Shown: positions 1-15,000 of the stretch, piece after piece | How the letters are laid out: each line of letters starts with the position of its first letter | Position numbering within the stretch: the stretch's first letter is position 1 | DNA from: Patiria pectinifera | Taxonomy: Eukaryota > Echinodermata > Asteroidea > Valvatida > Asterinidae | Direction of reading: 5' to 3' | Assembly (NCBI GenBank): GCA_029964075.1 | Contig: CM057129.1 | Span: forward strand, 15,615,430 to 15,679,429 | DNA: 64,000 nucleotides | Translations under genes and position numbers: made by a program | The notes under the pieces: model-generated | What the model was told of the DNA's origin: nothing | The model's database searches: none | What the model saw: the letters and a program-made list of their open reading frames with translations, nothing else

Positions 1-59
1 CTGGCTCCTTGTCCTACCCCAACCAGCTCCACTAGGAACCAGCTAGCAAACTCGGGCTC
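1..59 (-). CDS. ADGRV1: ADGRV1 exon w63, Calx-beta acidic strand, cut by window edge
   Basis: Phase 0 in. EPEFASWFLVELVGVGQGA continues the LRQDE of w62 as a normal PExxxxFxVxL strand. The exon runs past base 1. Confidence 0.85.
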
Positions 60-3000
60 CTGTCGTCCAAACATAAAAACCAATGAGCTCAATACCTTGA
101 TTCCATTCCAAAACCTCAACAAATTTTTTAATAACCCTCGGAAAACAAGCACCACACTTTGTTAATGCTCAAAAGTCTTAACTCAAACATTGCCCGACAG
201 ACATCACAGTGTGGTTCCTACCTCGTCTTGTCGTAGCGTGATGTCAAACGTACACAATCGCTGTTCGGCAGGACATGTCACCATACCCTGTGCCTGCTCA
301 AGCTGATTGGAGAGATCAGCGTCGTTGGTGATGTCACCGATAGCACTGTACGTTGCTCGCCACTCCACCTAAATGCGGCAAAAAGCAGATGGACGACTTG
401 TGTGATTGAATTTGACATTTGATATGGACTAATCTGACAAACAGAAGTATTATTGAGGTTGAACCAGGCTCGCCCGCAGGTGGTATGCATCACTCACAGT
501 TCCTTCTACCAACCGGGTTTTCAAATTAAACGCGTACCTCACGTTAAAGCCCGAGTCCATCATTTGCAGCTTTCCAAAAAAGTAACCGGCGTAATTATTG
601 TTGAAAAACATACTGGTTGAAAGGTAGTAAGGGGACTAAACTCCCTGTGAAATTATTCTTTCTGGCAAGCTCTCATTTTGAAGAAATCAACGAAAGAAGG
701 CATTTCCAACGGTGCTTCTTATGAAGCACCGTAGGAAAATTAAATTAGTTGTTTAGTTTTGTTATTCGGCGCAGCGCGCACAAGCATTGGAACGACGCAC
801 AGGCGCGCGCGGTTGCTATAATTCGTTGGATCAGTGCACAACCATCGCGTAAAGCTGCGATTCAAAACAATTCGAAACATGATTTAGCAACTTTTGATTT
901 TAAATTGAGATCCTAGAATGCTGTTTTTCTCGGAATATGAAGCTGAAGCTGAGCTGAAACTTCATCAAGAAAGTTGTATCCTTCATTAGATTTTGAACAC
1001 TTTTGTTGCTTCAAACGAACGAAATGCACTAATTACAAATGATGGACTATAGCTTTAAGCGGAACGCATGCAACATGCCCGTGAGCATCGCGCCACCTCA
1101 GTATTTCCGATCTCCAGAAATGTCTCTATGCTGATATCAGAAAACATGTAGAAATACTTTCCGACACCATTGAATTCAATAAAGATTCAACCATGCTATT
1201 TTTCTGCATTTTACAGAATATCGTTTTTCCATTGCCATCTATCATCCCAAGCGCAACTGTGCAGAAGTGGTAGCTAGAATGTAATCATCATCACTAATTC
1301 AAAAACTTTGATCCTTTCACGGAACATATTTATATAAGGTCTTTTTAATAAGCTGGGGGGGGGGGATGGACACTCACCGTGACTTCACCAAAGAAAGCCT
1401 GCCCTCTATCTAGCGTGAGTGTAATGGAAGGTGTGACATCCTCATCGACAGTCACAAATCGTGACTCTTCAGCAAAGCCGATCACGCCGTTGAAGTTGTC
1501 GCTCCCGACGATGGTGAAATGAGTGAACCCCTGAACAAGAAGATATGGTAATTATTGAACTTACACTATTCAAAACGCTAACTGAAATGTGTTAAATGAC
1601 CCAATGCAACAAAATGAGACATGAATTCAGTTATAACTCTGTCCCTTTAAAAATTTGTTACACAATGGAAATCAACATGAAAAATCACTGCTTTCAACAA
1701 TGCAATATCAGCACATCTCCAAATAAATAACATTCGAAAAATTCTTTTGACAACACATGAAAGTACAGTTTTAAAAAATATCTTCAAGACTGTCTTGTCA
1801 ATACACTCAATGGTTGCTATATTTTAATGGGTGATCTAATAATGACATTTTCAAAATGACCTAAATTTCTTGGTTAAAATTGGCAGTAACACATGTATCT
1901 ATGGGAAGTGGATTAATCCATAAGTACATGTGTAATTGCAAGCTGTAGACAAGTATTATGAACCCGGTGCTTAGATTAAATATTGTATTGGCTGCTGTAA
2001 TTAGGAGAGTAAAACAATACCCGGTGACGATGGGCCCAATAACCCTAACAGAACTCAACCCACCAAAACCCTATGGCATGTTTTGTTGGAATCTGTCAGG
2101 ATGGGTACTAGTACCCCTAAACTGACAGTCTTTTATATTGGGTTGGCACACCTCCAGAATCAAAGTCAGAAATATGTGTGTGCAGTTTTCCATATGGTGT
2201 TGGAATTTGCCAGGATGGGTATGGTTCCTAGTAAATCATGCTAGGGAGTAAACCAGACGGCAGCAATCTGAGTCGATATTTTGTCTCCACTTATGCCGGA
2301 GTTCAATAATTCTCACCTTGAGGCCCCCATCAGGTTGTCCTTGAGCCACCCGTGCCCCTCCCGTGGGCTCAGACAGGTAGACAAAGAACAACTCGGCCGG
2401 CTCAGCCACGCCGTCATCACACACCTGCACCTGGAAACTCTTCTCAGTCTCCCCATCCTGTCAAGAGAAACAATCACTGACTGTCAGATGCACGTTTTCT
2501 TAAAAACTCTCAGATAGAGTGAATATAGATTAATCCTGCAAACAAAATTAGAAGCCCGTACTGAGGTTGAACCATACTCAGGCATGTTCTTAAAGAGGTT
2601 GTGGAATGCATTTCCGTCATTTTTCGGGTATATGTAGCCTAAGGTGTGATGAAATAAAAACGATTATTGTGGCTGTCATGAAATGAGTGCAAAAGGTACT
2701 TTTGAGAGCTGTTTTTCAGGTCCCGTTTCGACCCGAACGTGCAATTTGTGCAAAGTCGTTGTTGGGGGCAGCAAACAAAACATAGTAAATCTTGGAATAA
2801 TGGACTCCCGATGCAGCGCCGTAGTAAAACGACCTCACGTCGATTTACTATGTTTTGTTTGATGCCCAAGTAACAACTTTTACACAAATTGCACGTGGAC
2901 CTGAAATCAAAAGTAGCTTGTACTCATTTCATGACAACACAATTAGGCTTATACCAAAATGAGGAAATTGAACCATGCTCAGGCATTAAGATTAAGTTAC

Positions 3001-6000
3001 ACAAAGTTTGCTGTCAAAGGAGCACTGAAGGCATGTGTATGACCTACTTGCAAGCATGTTTCTGCCTAAGTAATGGCTTCTCATTGAGGTCGCTGAAATA
3101 GTCTATGTAGTGCATACAATACTGGGTAAAACCCATTTGGAAAATTAAGTTCTCCATTTTGTCCAATTAAAGCCCGGTTTATACTTAACACGAAAGCAAA
3201 ATTCATGTCATCAACAATGGTGGACGCGCTTCGAACGTATTGTTGACGTCACAAAATTTGCTTCGCTTTCGCGTGAAGTATAAACCGGGCTTTAATCAAG
3301 TCACTGCTTGCGGTAATAGCTGCTATGCCTAACAGAAATAAATTCAAAGCCAGTGTCAGACCGTGAAAATCATTTGACTGCTGAAAGAAATCAAAGAATA
3401 CAATGATTCTTTCTAATGGAAGTCACCATACGTGAAAAAAAATAGCACTGCTTAACAGTAAGCAGGAAAGTTGTGCTTACTATAGCAGAAAATCATGCTG
3501 CTGCACTAAGCACTATTTCATGCTAAGGGTTGCGCTCGCATGGAGATTTCTATTGTTACGTCACTGCTTTAAGCAAAGTTTTCTTCTTGGGTTAAGCGTG
3601 CTTTTGTTATGCTTACTGCTTAACAGTCCCTATAAAATAGATTGAGGCTCGGTAAGCACAAAGTTGGCTGTTAAGCAGCGCTATGAAATTGGGCCCTGAA
3701 AGGTAAACCACAGTAATGATTAGATTGCACTCACTCTGAATGTGATCGCCACATCCACTTGTTCGTAGTCCTGACCGGCTGTGGCGTGGGGTCTGTCCTG
3801 GGTATTGGCCAGGGCATTCTCTATGGTATTAGTGGTGTCAGAGGGTCGCTGGGCAACGCTGCTCTGCCAGGGCTCCCCTCCCCCGATAGTTCGGACTCGG
3901 ATGCTGACCTCGCCATGGCTACCACCTAGAAATTGGGAGAAAAATAGTCTGGTCCAAAATTTTGACAGAAATATTTGGAAATTGTATGCCCTCACACGAA
4001 TGTTTTATCAATGATTTAACCCACGTAACAACCTCATTTCATGATACACGTATATCAAAAGTAAAAGTTAAGCATATTCTCTTAAAAAATAATTTGGGGG
4101 GCTAACCATCCTTACTTGCAGCTGAGAAGCTAAATTGCAAAGGACGTGGCTACAACGTGGTCGAGCCGAAGACATGTAAAGACGCCTTAGGCAGCCGCCA
4201 TACGGCCCACGTCTGACCACGGAGCACAGCCAGATCAAAAGTGTTGATTTTTACGGAGGGAGGAAAACGGAAGAACCCAGAGAAAAAACCTTGTGGCACA
4301 GGAGAGAATCAACGAACAACTCCACTCACATATGACCGATGCCAGGAATCGAACCCGGGCCACAGTGGTGAGAGGCAAGCGCTTTACACACTAGCCACGC
4401 CTATGAAAAAACTTTGGTCTTTAATATTCAGTCAAGTAGTTGAAGAACTTGTGATTTTTCACAAGTCATCACAAGCCAATCACAAGCCATCTTATCCAAA
4501 GTCTACTCACAAGCTATTCAAATGAACCGTGACAAAGTCATATTGTTTATTTCTTGTTCCTTGTGACTGGACTGACGTGTTGGCTGGTGATTTGATTGTG
4601 TCCACACTGTTTAAGGTTTACGTATTCCTACCTGATCTCTGGATGTTCAGTGTGACGTGTTTGCACGTGGCTTCACTCTCAGCAATCTCAATCACGTCGG
4701 GATCCATACTTAGCACGCCGTAGGGATCATTACTGCCCTCTATAGTCACTTCAGAGACAGGGTATCTGGAACTCAGCCTAGGACTAGTACCTGCGTGCGG
4801 CACAAGAAAAACCACGTTCTTTGTACTGCAGCAAATTTTAAAGGCAACTTTGGCCTCTCTAAGAGAATTAAATCCTATTAAAAAAAAATACAGTCATACT
4901 TTTATAAAATTTTTAAGTTTTCCCTCGTCTCATTTCCACACAGTTTCGTGACACCTGAGGGGTCTGTTGCTGTGAGTATGGATTAAGGCATTCACTTTGC
5001 AGTTTAGACATTTTCTGTGCCATGTACTATATAAACAAGGACACCTACAAAGAGAACTGATGTCAAAACAAAATTTCTGGTGCCTCTCCGTAATCAAATC
5101 TGTGGTCCTATAGCAATAATATAGTATTGCACTGCAAATTTGAAAAAGTTGAACACATTTCTCTGGCAAACGTTTTTGGATGTCCAATTTACTTTGCAAT
5201 TTTGCTCCTCGTGAAGTATACACCAGCCAAAAAGACATCAATGTTTGTTTTTTTAACGAAGGTAACAATTCAATTTGGCATAAACATAACCTGAAAATCT
5301 GAAACACCATTAGAATGGCAATGGGGAAAAAAAAATAAAAAATGAAAACTGGGGACAATAAGGCCAAAAAAAAAAGTATCCGGTTTCTGGTATGGAGCTT
5401 GCCCAAAAAGTGGTGCGGCGACGCGGCTTTTTTTTTTTTACCTGATTTTTTTGCTTCAAATGTCGGCTGATGACTGCAAATGGTCCCCGACTAAACTTAG
5501 TGCAAATATATGGGAGTCCAGAGAGGCCACATAAAGCTTATTCTCGAGCATAACCCAATCTAAAAACACGTTAAAATTGTGCAGCAGCAGGATTCCAGTC
5601 AAACCAGTGAGTTTGGCGGTTTTGAGACATCATCTTTTATTGAAAAAAAAACTTTTTCATTTTGCCGACGCGCATGGCTACGGCGACGCGCGCGCATACC
5701 AGAAACCGGAGACTTTTTTTTTTGGCCTAAGAGAATTCAATTAAAGTTTCCTGGTCCCTTTAATCTGTGATATGTAATCCAAAAATCGGACTCACCCTGT
5801 GTTCCGTCGATGGGTAACCGTGCCACACTGGTGATGTTCACGTAGAAGACTTTAGCCAGCTCCGGTGCCTGTTCCTCCAGGATAGTCACCAGTATGTTGG
5901 CCGTCTTGGCTCTGGTGGCCATTGTGAGGGCCCCGCTGGTGATGGCCACGTAATCCTCCCCAGCGACGGCCGAGGCGGCGTGGGTCTGGTAGGTCACGCG

Positions 6001-9000
6001 GATGCTACCTAGGGTGCCGAGCTGTCGCTCCACTGTCAGGGACAGCTGTGAACAAAAGTCAGTTGCACACATTTGTTTCAAAACTGTGCCGGACACTGAC
6101 TAAAAAATATGGCCGAAAAATTGCTGTAGCTGGCCTGAAATACTTCTGAAGGCAACACATAAATGAAATAAAACCCATCCGAGGATAAGTTACATTGACA
6201 CTCTATTTCAGGTAACTAGGTTTTTCATAGGGCTGGCTAGCAGATATCATTTCTCAATGGCTTTGCTTTTAAATTTACTTTTAGCAACTTTTCACCCATT
6301 CCAAATGTTATAATACATACTGCTTTAATAGTCCTGTGTATTTTTTTTGTTGCTCTGAGGCAGTAAGGTAAGGTTTTGCTGAAAAATGATAAACGTTTTG
6401 GGAATGCCATGTGTTTGATTTGTTTTCAGTTTCAATCTCGGAAAACATCAAAAGTGCACTCACCTCCCCACTACCTTCAGACACGGTGACCCCTCTTGAC
6501 CCCTGAGTGAAGCCAACCACCCCGTAGGGCTCAATGGGTGCCGTGGTGTACCCTCCCCTCAGCCTGGCCCCGCCCTCAGCCGACGTCAGGGCGCTGGTCA
6601 GGTGCGCGGCAAAGAGCTCGCTGGGGTTGCTGCTAGGGTTAAGCTGCAGAACAGCAACAACAACAACATCATCAACAAAAGAAACATGACAATAGAGTCT
6701 TTTTGGATGTCAATCAAACAAAACGCATTGACCACTTTAATATCACGACTTTTGGTCCGTGTTGACCATAAGCCCCACCCATTGGTGGGTGGGGCTTATG
6801 GTAAAGTCTGGAATGGTCCATTGATGAAAGAGGTGAAGTCATTCATGGCTATAAACCGCTTGCAAATGGGGAAAAGGACCAATACACTATTTTTTTTTGG
6901 CCGCTTTTTTGGGGGTAATTTCCTGTTTCTTGAGCCAAGCGTAAGCTTCTTTTAGCAAAGTGGTTGAACTGTTCATAAATTATGAGTTGTTTCCTTTTAC
7001 TTTAAACTACAATATTAATGAAAACGAAAAATATTTTTAAACAAACAAACACAGAACATATTTCCCATAGAATCAAGACGAATCAATAATTTGAATATGA
7101 AACTGAATTATACGTTTTCAACTACACTTTTGGAAAGATGAAGTTTTAAAACTACATTGAAATGTGTCAAGAAGCCAACTGTGTATTTTTTCAGTTTTTT
7201 TTTTTTTTTTTCATTTGCACGGCATTCTCAATTGATGTAAAACCAAACAAATAGGTTCTAATACTTTTTGTTCGAAAGAGAAGATAAAGAGGACGCAAGG
7301 GTCAAACGATCTTGAAACATGGACTTACCACGATAGGCAGGGTAATCGTGGAGACTCCATTGCCCATGTTCAGTTGACCAGATCCCTGTGATACCGCCCC
7401 CTGGAGGTAGCCCTGAGGTAGCTCGTCTGACGGGTAGCCTGCCTGCCAAAGGACATCAATGGTTCCATAGGATCCGATACGCTCGATGGTGAGGACAGTG
7501 CGGTAGGATACTGGGGAGAAGATTGGGGGGGAGGGATTCCAAAGATTACTGTTAAAAAAGCATCTAAGTTGAAGGAATTTTACAACCATTATTGAGGGAA
7601 ATGAGTTCAATTCATTGACACGCATTTCTGATTGGCGTTTCTGAGACTTGGTAAACCAGTCTTCAGAGCAACTCTGCGTCCACCCATATAGATTTTCGTT
7701 TTAGAGTTTACTTCTTAATTTTCCATTTCAGAGGATTTTGGGTGGTTACTGTTTGTACAATATCAAGGATTTTCTTCCTTTACAACTACAAACATACATT
7801 TCAAATTCAACTACTGAAGGACAAACTGATCAAATTTTTCCAAGATTTTATTCTCATTGGCTGCGTAACAATGTGTAACAGCTTCAGAAAATTGAGACCC
7901 ATGGATAGAAATGAGAAACGCAAAAAAATTAACACATGGAAAAAAAAATTATATTTATATGTGACACAACTCACTGTCATCAACTGTGGTGGCGTCCATC
8001 TTGAATCCCACCAGTGAATTGGCAGCCTCCTGAGGTACAACAACGAGGGCGCTCTTCGCACCCGGCAGCATCACTGGAGGAATGGTGACTAAAAACAAAA
8101 CAAACCAAACCAAACACGGTAACATTTACAAATCTTGCTGCAGCATCGAAGTGAGGAAAAGAAATAATATTTTTTACTGACCGTTTTGAGGAAAATAAAT
8201 CACATGTAATAAAAATGCTTATCAATAGATAAGTGAGTGTTAATTCCAGTTCAACACTGTTGGAGATTTAAAAATTTGTTTTACCTTCAACGGGTCCAAG
8301 ATAACTGAGAGATGTCAAGGTAACATTAAAAGATGTATCTCTCTCCAGGAACATGTCATTGTTAAGCAGCGGAATGTCTTTGGTGCACTGTTGAGATCAA
8401 AAGAAAACAAACATTGTCGTTACAGACATTACATTTAGAGCTAAAAACCAATTTGAAACAACACAATAAAATACTTCCAGCAAAAGCAAAGTTTCATATA
8501 TTTGGCACAACTATAGTTTGGGCCTTAAGACAAATTGTCCAAAGGCAATAGTGAAAAGGTTAAGTCTGGAGCCTATGGATTGTAACAAGGCATTCCTTTG
8601 TCATTATAGACCTTTATCATGCTGCCACCATTTCAGTCGTGTTCCCTGCATCCAATAACAGTACTGAATGAAAAATTTTTGTGCAGAAAGGAACCAGACT
8701 ATTTGTCCTTCCAGCATCGGTTTGGTTACATTGATTTGAATGGGAAAAATCAAATGGCTGCAACATGATAATGGTCTATTGTTCGTCCACATGATTTTAC
8801 TTGTGATTGACATGTGACATGACTTCTGATGGACCCTGGGGCAGTGACAGAATTTCTGGCAGACACAGACATTGAGGCACTTGTGGTGGCTTTTTTTGTA
8901 AATGTTGCAATGAGATTTAAGTGTAAATGTTTTGAGTGGCTTCCCCAAAGTATTAGTCAAGATTAAAATTCAAATAACTGATTTTTGGTGGACTTTGCAA

Positions 9001-12000
9001 AGATAAATTACAGCTAGGGCCAAAAGTAAGTTCAATCAAAGTCTTCCGCAAAGTATTATCAAGGCGATGTTCAGTTCCAATGACAACACGCCAAAGTACT
9101 CTCATTGCGTAAATAATAAATTTTGTGCATCACCTTCAGAAAAAAACAGTTAAAATGTAAAACGAGAACATATCTAAAACCACACAAAAGGGTTAACTTA
9201 CAAAGGCGTTTCCACTTCGGCAGACGACAGAACTACTGCTCGGAACATAAGCCCCAGTTATTCCCTGCAAATGACAAGAATTGTTAAACATAAAATCAAT
9301 TGGGAGATTAGATGGGGCATGGGGGGGGGGATGGGGGTGCAAGATAGGGTGGGGATGGGGTGTGGCTGGGGTCATGATTGTGGCGGAGGATGAAGTGGGG
9401 ATAGAGTGGGGGTTTACATGGGGGATGGGGTGTTTAACACATTTTTGAATACCACTTCAAATTAATTTTCCCAGACCCTGTTAACACCAAAAGCTGTTGT
9501 CAAGTTGTTTAAAAGTTAACCATCTCAAAACAGGAGCTATTCCAATAAACCACGATGAAGATCATTTGAAGGTGTCAATATTCATCCCCTGTTGCTTGTG
9601 ACATAAGTTGTGGTTGACATAATATTTAACATGTGATGGTTTGTGAATGGACTTGTGATGAACTTGATTACATCCACTTAACATACAGCATGGCCAGATA
9701 TAGACAAAAAGGGCCAAATGCGTGTACTGCTTACATCATTGTATTTGAGGTCAAAGGTCACTGAGACATCGCCCTCGGTGCCGGCGCTGCGAGTCACGTG
9801 GATCCTAAGGTAACGCTTCATGTTTGCATTGACACCGACCGTCTGGTTCTCTTGGTGGACGCTGAACACTCCGTGGGGATTATCGTTGGGTCTGGAAGAA
9901 AACAAGAAGAGGACAAAAAAAGAAAGAAGTTCAACGTTTGATTAATTAAGTTCATCTGTACAAAACAGCACAAAATGAACTTCAATTCAATATCATCTTT
10001 CTTTCCATACTTCTAAAAGAATTGTAACAGATCAAAAAAATGAGAGGGCCTAACGTTTCGGTACTGGCAGGACCTTTTTAAAACTCAAAATGACAGTGGT
10101 ACAGCGCAAACAACAGGGGAAAATATTGGGAGTGCACTGAAAACAAAATTCGGATAAATAAAAAAAACATGTGCAGTAAGGATAATTTACATCACAAAAA
10201 GGGGCGGTGCTACACTCACATGCATGTCGCATGCATTCTAAATTTGAGGCCCCGCATGTGATTTAGATAGCTTTTTAGTTGAAGGAGCACAAAGAGGACA
10301 CACACATCCTGCGCCCAAGTCGGGTGACACCCGAGTAATGGCTTCTAACTGTAGCTGCCTGTTTTCAATCTTTTCGAAGTCCGCAGCTTAGTGAAGCTTA
10401 TATCTAAGGTAGCAGACCAGTAAATAAACTTCCATAGACCCCAATGGTAAATGCTCCCACTTCAAAAATTCGGGAAAAATACTCACAACTCTCCAAGGTT
10501 TTCGAGACACACATCAAATTAAAGCTTATTTCATCATCTTTCATTTTCTTTTCAATTTTCGGGAGGGGTTAACTGATGACTTTTAGGAGAAATTTCCATC
10601 CGAAGATGATTACCCCTGAAAATAGTCCTAAAGCCCATCGCCATGTTGAAAAACGATGCCTACACTCCATTGCAAAATAGAGCGCTTTAAGGGCCCCAAT
10701 TTCATCCAAATTGAACGGAACTACAAGCTCACAGTCCTGTGCACGGCTTCCACTCATAGTTTTTACAAACCCTCAAGTTCATGGCCCACAGCATGCTCAA
10801 ATACTGAAGATTTTGAGGGCATGCAAATCGTGATTTGGCCGGCGCAGGCAATTTCGGACCGATTTACTGGTCTGCAACTTATAAGCTCTACGTTTCAACA
10901 GACACTAAGTAATTACTGACAGACAAGTTATAACCTCTGGAACACTCACTGAATGTAAAATGTGGAAGTGTTAAACTGAGGGTCGATCTCGGCCCCACCG
11001 TCCACAGACACTAAGACCAGCTGGAAGCGTTCCTGCAGCTCTGGTATCTGGTCTGGTAGGATGTCAAGCAGTATCTGCGTGTTGGCCACGCCGTCAGGGA
11101 TCCCTAGGGTGCTGTTAGGGGGTGAGACGTCTGACGCCACTTGGCCTGTCATGTCTCGTGCCTCCCAGTGCACCTGCAAAGGAAAGAAAAATTTGATTTT
11201 CATTTTTAGCGAGTCTGCCCAAAGAGCAACTCAACATATACAAGACCACACCCGCTTAAAAGGAAGAGTGGGGGACTTTGTTTGCGAATTTCTAATGATC
11301 ACCAAGTTTGTTGGCTATTTCCAGCGATTTAAACTAAATGACTACCAAGTGGGGATCTTATTTCTTGCATTTGCCTTTACACTAGTGTCTAATAGCAACT
11401 GCAGTTTAGTCGTGTAAAACCCTCCTCTATAGTTGCAGGCATGCAAATTTAGAAAAAACGAGGAAAGTCCAAACCACACAATACTCTGTACAGTGTTTTT
11501 CAATTTGTAATGGCATTTATGAGAAGTAAAAAAAAACAAGGAAATCAGCAGATCCGAGGAAAAGTTGCATGCCTGATAGTTGACAAATTCAGCTACACCA
11601 TCACAGCAGTCCAAATCAATCAAGTGACTATCTTTTAAACAATTAAGAATTCCCTTGTTAATTTGATATAGCCATGCTTTGACTGGAGGTGATTGATATG
11701 CCAGCTGTTAACCAGGTACCTTTTTTGTCTGTTGATGGAATTTGACTAGTCACAGTGTTTACATGAATGTGATCTGACTGTTTGTTGCTAGCCTGTGTAC
11801 AAATGCATGGCAGGGGAAGTGGAAGAGATTTTTGACCGTTTGTGACTGATCAAACAATAGGAGTTAATTAACTTAATTAAATTAAATCTGGACCTCGTTT
11901 GGACGAGACTGGACCTCATCTGACACTGGGGGCACTCTATTTCCTTTTCCCCCCTTTTCTTTCTTCTTATATTTCACAAATATATCACGAATCAGTGGAG

Positions 12001-15000
12001 GGAAAGTACATGCGTAGCCGACAGTATAGATTTACAAAACAGTCATCTCCACTCCTAATCTGGTTAAACGCATTAACACCTGTACTACAGTGTACTACAG
12101 TGTACTACAGTGTACTACAGTGCACTACAGTGCACTACATTGTACTCCATTGTACTCCATTGTACTCCATTGTACTCCATTGTACTCCATTGTACTCCAT
12201 TGTACTCCATTGTACTCCATTGTACTACATTATACTACATTGTACTACATTGTACTACATTGTATATATTCGCTGAAGAATTCCTAACACCATAGAGTGC
12301 TCGGGCTGCACAGGGAGTAAAAGGCAGGGCAGTTTGATATTAATTATAAATGCTTACATTGATGTCTCCAACCACCCCTTCCCGTCGTCTGAGAGGGAAG
12401 GCCACCTTGAGGGACCCACCATCACCTGGTTCCTCAAAGCTCCGAGGGTTGATGGATTCCCCGTAGAATCGGACCACGCCGTTAGGGTCTCCATGCTTGA
12501 GAATCTAGATGGTAAAGAAAACCACACAAACAATACAGTGTAAATACAAAATCTTGAACGCACAAGATCACGTTTTAGGGGAAAATCTCAACATAGAGAC
12601 AATTAAAACCTGAATCTCCTGAGAAAATGTATGCAAATACAGTAAATTTATTTTTTACTTTATTGCATTCTTAAAGTGTGTTTAACTATATAAAATCCTT
12701 TGGAAATGACTTTGGGCAACCAGAAGAGGATGGTATTCCAAAAGGGAACAAAATGGTGTTTGTCGCATTTTGGAAACAATTGCTTCAAATGGAACATGGA
12801 GTTATCATAGTTCATTATATAACCGACATACAGATCCTTGTCATTTGATTGGTGGAACTCACATCACGTGGCATTCGTTATTGCTCCCATTCATGCCGCG
12901 GCTCAAAAAGTACTATCCGCCCATGGGGAATGGGAAATACTATTCAACAGTTAGGATCATGACGCGGTATTTGTGTGCAAATGCATGCTGGTGTGCGCGT
13001 TCAGCGTTGCGCGTATTGTTCCAAAGAACCAGCGCGACAGCGTTGGGTTCAAACATTTTCGTGAAGGGGTGGTTTGGAAGAGAGAAATACATTTTCCTCC
13101 AGTTTTGTATTGAAAAAAAGTTCAAATATATCAAATGACAAGGATCTATATGTCAGTTATATAAAACAAATATTGAGTGGCTTTTAATTGTGAAATGGGA
13201 GGAATATTATCGCTCGGTAAAATCTGGACTTTTCCAGTTCACTCGGCTTCGCCTCGTGAAATGGAAAAGTCCAGATTTTACCTCGCGATAATATTCCTCC
13301 AATTCCACGCTGAGCCACTCAATATTTGTATAATATGTTCTTATTAGCAGAGTTCAAACAGAACATGGAACGGTGATAGCTACATTTTTAACAGTAGTGT
13401 AAAAATGAAAGAGGTATCAAACACAGTTCATCATGTTACATTTCTAACAGCAGTGTTCAAAATGGAATAAAACATACCTGCCAACATTGAAAAGTCAGAA
13501 AGAGGAACAGGGTGCCTACGCATCACAAACGTGAGCGGCGCAGGCGCGCGCGCTAATGGATTGTCCAGGGACAATGTACATGTACACGTACATGCATGTG
13601 CCTTAAATGTTACATGATATCCAGAAGCAGACCCAACATACACTAATCTTATTTAGTGGATAATTTTCTGAATTTTCCAGCCGGTTTTTGCTGATCAAAA
13701 ATTTTTACAATTGAAGAATAAATGACTGCTGACTTACATGCTTCACAGTTAATCACATGTAGATATTCAGTCACAGTAATACATTTTACATGTACACTGT
13801 ACAAGCAGTGACAAGTACAATTTTATTTGGAAAAGTTCGTGCATCATTGTACGGTGTACACACATGTACATGTACGGTAGCCAGTTACAATACACATTTG
13901 CCATTTCTAAATTGTTCACGATATTCCTCTCGGAATTTTTGACTCCATCGCTGCTTTTTCTCCTTGTCCATGTTGCAGTTGAGATGCTCATACAAAAATG
14001 TTGACAAAAAAAGTACGCCTCAGCACGGTCAAAATACCAACAAACCACCGAAGACTATGAAGAAACAACGTGTGTGGAAAACAAACATGCATCAATCAAT
14101 ACGGTCACCGCGGCGTGCCTGGCCCGCGCTTAATTCAGTAAGCACTCAAGAGAGGCAGTACACCAGACGGATGACGTAGCGGGTCTCAGTATTGGCTGCC
14201 GCTAGGTTGTGGCTGATCGCACAAGCCTGTGCGCGCGAACGGCTGCAGCCGCAGCCTGATTCGGACATGGCCGTTCGATGACGTTGGAGTCTGGTTTACG
14301 TCCCGTTCATCGTACATAAGAGTGAGGCGGATTTTATACCATTACGGTAGCGGCAATAGCGCCCTCAATACAATAAAAAAAAATTTTTTTTTTTCATTTC
14401 TTCTCTCGCAACTCGGAAAATCGGGACGTTCCGATTTTCGGGCACTTTTTATCTCCGAAATCGGAACAGTTCCGCCTAAATCGGAACAGTTGGCAGGTAT
14501 GTAGTAAGCAAGTGTTGCATTCTCACCACCAGTGTCCAAAAACAAACACGGACTTACTTTCAATGTGGCACGGCCAGCCTCTTCACTGATCTCCCCAGCG
14601 CCGACCACTTGGTAGATCTCGACGGTGAACGTCTCCTCCACCTCCGGCCCCGGGTACGGCTTGACCCGCAAGGTGAAACTCTTGGCGCCTCGCTGGCCGG
14701 GGTCAAAGGTCACCGACCCCTGGAGCTGGCCGCCGGAGGTGGAGATGTCGCTGGTGTCTGGGGGCAGGGTTTGGGAGTTGGGGCCCAGGATTCGCCAGCG
14801 CACCTTGGAGGAAGGCATGAGTTAAATTGAGAGTTTATCTGGGGAAATTATCTGGGACGGGATTTGAACCTGCAGCCGTTGTAACTTAGGCCGCATCTGA
14901 ATTACTTGGCTACGGCTGGAAATCACACATGGGTCTATGGGAAGTGGCTGCAGCCGCTTCCATAGGCGCATGTGTAATTTCCAGACGCAGTCAAGTAATT

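Noticed and set aside
4241-4525. 94-codon plus-strand frame
   Set aside because: It lies in a tRNA-derived SINE and has no domain or splice support.
4930-5406. 158-codon minus-strand frame with a hydrophobic start
   Set aside because: It runs into the A-rich end of a MITE. w57 and w58 join in frame without it.
9310-9440. G-rich run as a functional quadruplex
   Set aside because: Quadruplex-capable by pattern, but low-complexity drift is the simpler reading; listed only as a repeat.
11899-12295. Overlapping plus-strand open frames with repeating CTTVHY/LHCTPLYSIV
   Set aside because: A 10-bp tandem repeat without stops opens all three frames. No coding evidence.
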